DNA from: Gammaproteobacteria bacterium
Lineage (GTDB): Bacteria; Pseudomonadota; Gammaproteobacteria; Pseudomonadales; JAUIET01
Length of the DNA stretch: 64,000 bases
Reading direction: 5' to 3'
Assembly: GCA_030429735.1 (NCBI GenBank)
Contig: JAUIET010000006.1
Location: 186,001 to 250,000, forward strand
This document shows, in pieces, positions 61,749 through 64,000 of the stretch; positions within the stretch are counted from its first letter, which is position 1; every line of letters begins with the position of its first letter. The position numbers and the translations under genes are program-made. Below the pieces are notes generated by a model, which worked only from the letters and a program-made list of their open reading frames with translations, searched no databases and was not told the origin of the DNA.

Positions 61749-63695
61749 GTGTGCGGAATAGCCGGTTTTCTTGACTCAACGGTTCACCCCGGTTCAGCTC
61801 AACAGCTTCTGGAAAAAATGGGTGAGCAACTCCTGCATCGTGGTCCGGACGATAGGGGTCAGTGGTTTGATCGTACTCACGGGATCGGTTTTAGCCATCA
61901 ACGCCTTAGCGTGGTTGATCTATCACCGCTTGGGAGGCAGCCTATGCATTCAAGCAGTGGGCGATTTACCATTGTGTTCAATGGTGAAGTCTATAACCAC
62001 CAACGATTACGCAGGGAACTGGAAGCCAAAGGCAGCGATTTTCACGGTCACTCCGATACTGAAACCATCCTTGAATGCATAGAGCATTATGGCCTGGCGC
62101 ACACGCTTAACAAGCTGGTCGGTATGTTTGCCATGGCAATCTGGGATTCGCATACCGCCCGTCTCTACCTCGCAAGAGACCGGTTGGGCGAAAAGCCATT
62201 CTATTACGGCGCCTGGGATGGCGCACTGGTATTCGGTTCAGAGTTAAATGCGCTGCGAGTTCATCCGCGCTTTGACGGAAACATTGACCGAAACTCTTTA
62301 GCACAGCTGCTTCAGCTTGCGTATATTGCAGCACCTTATTCGATTTATGAAAATATTAGGAAGGTTCGACCTGGGCATTACGTTGAAATCGCTCGTAAGG
62401 ACCTATCACTAGTAGTTGAGGAACACTGTTACTGGTCAATCAAAGAGGCAGCTCTTAACGGTCTGCACGATCCTTATAGCGACTATGAGCAGGCAAGAAG
62501 CAGTATCAAAGAAGCATTGGTAGACGCGGTTGGCTTGCAGATGAATGCCGACGTACCTCTGGGTGCATTCCTGTCCGGCGGCGTTGACTCGTCGGCCATT
62601 GTAGGCATCATGCAAAGCTTAAGCTCAAGTAAAATCAGATCATTCTCGATCGGCTTTCATGAGCAGTACTACAATGAAGCCGAACACGCGAAAAGTGTCG
62701 CCGAACATCTGGGAACCGACCACACGGAGGTCTATGTACACGCCTCCAGCGCACTTGACGTAGTGCAGCAGTTGCCAGAAATCTATGACGAACCATTTGC
62801 AGACGTTTCGCAGATTCCCACTTATCTGGTATCTAAAATTGCGAGATCGGGCGTGACCGTAGCCCTCAGCGGCGATGGTGGCGATGAGCTTTTTGTCGGC
62901 TACCATCGATACTTTTTGAACCAGCAATTGTGGCGCAAGTTCGCAAGAGCACCTCTTAAACTCCGGCAGTTGATGGCGAAACTAATCACGATTTGTCCCG
63001 ACCAACTGCTGAAAATAGCAGCGCAGTTAGCGTCGCCATTTTCGAATGCGAACCTGGAAACCTCCAGCTTGTACGACAAAGCGCGTAAGCTTCAACATCT
63101 GATTGCTGCGGAAAGCCCACACGATTTGTACCAATGCCTGGTGTACTTCTTTCGCCCGAGCGATCAGTTGGTGATAGGCGCCTCAGTGTACCCATCTATT
63201 TATTCTGAAAACGACTATTGCCAATGGCCAACTGATCAGGAAAGTATGATGTGTTACGCTGATATGAATAGCTATCTACCTGACGACATTATGGTAAAGG
63301 TTGATCGAGCAGCAATGGCAGTGAGCCTGGAAACCAGGGCGCCTTTTTTGGATCATCGCCTTGTTGAAGCAGCATGGCGTGTTCGCCCTGAATGGAAGCA
63401 TCAAGATGGCAATGGAAAACTGATACTCAAGGATATTCTGTCAGACTATGTGCCAAGTTGCCTGACCGATCGACCAAAACAGGGGTTCGCTGTACCGATG
63501 GGTATGTGGTTGCGCAAGGAGCTGCGACCATGGGCTGAAAGTTTGCTGGACGAGCAACAATTACGCCAGGATGGCTATTTTGATTCAGATAAAGTGCGCA
63601 AGCTTTGGAATGAACATTTATCCGGCGAGCGAGACTGGCAGCATCATTTATGGAGCATAATCAGCTTTAATGCCTGGCTGCGGCATTATCACTGA
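61749..63695 (+). CDS. Glutamine-hydrolysing asparagine synthetase-type amidotransferase
   Basis: 648 residues. GTG start at 61749 followed directly by the catalytic Cys2 (MCGIAGFLD). The class II glutaminase domain (1-200) carries RGPDDRG, the RLSVVDLS segment and NGEVYN. The synthetase domain has SGGVDSS at 276-282, SGDGGDELFVGYHRYF, and KQGFAVPMGMWLR near the end. Similar proteins occur in exosortase-linked polysaccharide clusters, where they are thought to amidate sugar acids; in enterobacteria a relative is AsnB. Substrate undetermined; a role in modifying the polymer is inferred from position. Confidence 0.88.
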   Translation: MCGIAGFLDSTVHPGSAQQLLEKMGEQLLHRGPDDRGQWFDRTHGIGFSHQRLSVVDLSPLGRQPMHSSSGRFTIVFNGEVYNHQRLRRELEAKGSDFHGHSDTETILECIEHYGLAHTLNKLVGMFAMAIWDSHTARLYLARDRLGEKPFYYGAWDGALVFGSELNALRVHPRFDGNIDRNSLAQLLQLAYIAAPYSIYENIRKVRPGHYVEIARKDLSLVVEEHCYWSIKEAALNGLHDPYSDYEQARSSIKEALVDAVGLQMNADVPLGAFLSGGVDSSAIVGIMQSLSSSKIRSFSIGFHEQYYNEAEHAKSVAEHLGTDHTEVYVHASSALDVVQQLPEIYDEPFADVSQIPTYLVSKIARSGVTVALSGDGGDELFVGYHRYFLNQQLWRKFARAPLKLRQLMAKLITICPDQLLKIAAQLASPFSNANLETSSLYDKARKLQHLIAAESPHDLYQCLVYFFRPSDQLVIGASVYPSIYSENDYCQWPTDQESMMCYADMNSYLPDDIMVKVDRAAMAVSLETRAPFLDHRLVEAAWRVRPEWKHQDGNGKLILKDILSDYVPSCLTDRPKQGFAVPMGMWLRKELRPWAESLLDEQQLRQDGYFDSDKVRKLWNEHLSGERDWQHHLWSIISFNAWLRHYH

Positions 63696-63724
63696 GTACC
63701 AGCAACTTCCTTTTACATTGCCAC

Positions 63725-64000
63725 TCAGAGTAATTTAGCAGAGTATCGTCCATATGAAATTTTGGACAAATACTGTTGTTGGCTGACCAAAGTTATCCAT
63801 GGCCACTTTGATACGATTTTTTCAAAGTGATCATTATTGAAGTAGAGAATATGAATTTCTCTGGGTGAGGAGCGCAGAGACTGTTCGATGTTGTCAAACA
63901 CTTTTTCCAGAGTAGAACCCTTAAATGGATTGAACAGATAGATAACGTTCACGTCATCCGGAACAGCGTAAGTGGTGGCATCGCATTGAAGCAGCTCAAC
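63725..64000 (-). CDS. Probable class I SAM methyltransferase, C-terminal part (runs off window)
   Basis: 91 codons and the stop are visible; the frame is open to the window edge, so the N-terminal part lies beyond 64000. The segment reads CDATTYAVPDDVNVIYLFNPFKGSTLEKVFDNIEQSLRSSPREIHILYFNNDHF. This is the late beta-strand region of a Rossmann-like SAM-dependent methyltransferase group with a conserved NPF motif. The SAM-binding loop is not in the window, so the call rests on this short similarity. Convergent with the amidotransferase gene. Confidence 0.55.
   Translation of the reverse strand, partial: VELLQCDATTYAVPDDVNVIYLFNPFKGSTLEKVFDNIEQSLRSSPREIHILYFNNDHFEKIVSKWPWITLVSQQQYLSKISYGRYSAKLL

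Overview
The window is a chromosomal segment of a gammaproteobacterium. The evidence is the set of housekeeping genes and their order (miaB-ybeZ-ybeY-corC-lnt-leuS-lptE-holA; lipB-ybeD-dacA-rlpA-mltB-rodA-mrdA-rlmH-rsfS-nadD-proA; proB-obgE-rpmA-rplU//ispB), which resembles pseudomonads and related marine gammaproteobacteria. I cannot name a genus. Base composition looks balanced, genes are tightly packed, and I see no rRNA, tRNA, CRISPR array or intact prophage.

Layout. 1-14.5 kb is a mixed region: rapA, a B12-dependent radical SAM protein overlapping it tail to tail, a small SutA-like protein, an SLC13 transporter with RCK_C domains, a secreted Tyr/His-rich protein, ada, an exported alpha/beta hydrolase whose signal-peptide codons carry a MITE-like insertion, an ABC exporter, a TauE/SafE permease and an MFS permease. 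14.5-19.7 kb holds a possible cis-acting RNA element, an atypical lon with a convincing sigma-32 promoter, and a DUF1631 gene translationally coupled to a PilZ gene. 20-44 kb is envelope, translation and cofactor housekeeping on alternating strands, with many 4-base ATGA/GTGA overlaps. 44.5-50.3 kb has ispB and two tandem, longer DUF1631 paralogues.

From 50.4 kb to the right edge lies the start of an exopolysaccharide locus of the exosortase/PEP-CTERM type. It opens with the prsK-prsR two-component pair (a sigma-54 activator), followed by three glycosyltransferases, two NodB-type deacetylases, two asparagine-synthetase-like amidotransferases (one lacking the catalytic Cys2) and a truncated methyltransferase-like gene. 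The exosortase and its targets are not in the window and would be expected beyond 64 kb.

How the genes work together. The 30-40 kb minus-strand block couples rod-shape peptidoglycan synthesis and remodelling (PBP2, RodA, MltB, RlpA, DacA) to ribosome quality factors and to NAD, lipoate and proline synthesis. The 20-30 kb plus-strand block combines tRNA/rRNA modification and maturation with outer-membrane biogenesis (Lnt, LptE). The most notable unexplained signals are the in-frame MITE in a secretion signal, the split or fused DUF1631-PilZ arrangement, DUF1631 genes abutting prsKR, the alternative RNA pairings upstream of the MFS gene, and sigma-54-like motifs inside inverted repeats in the polysaccharide region.
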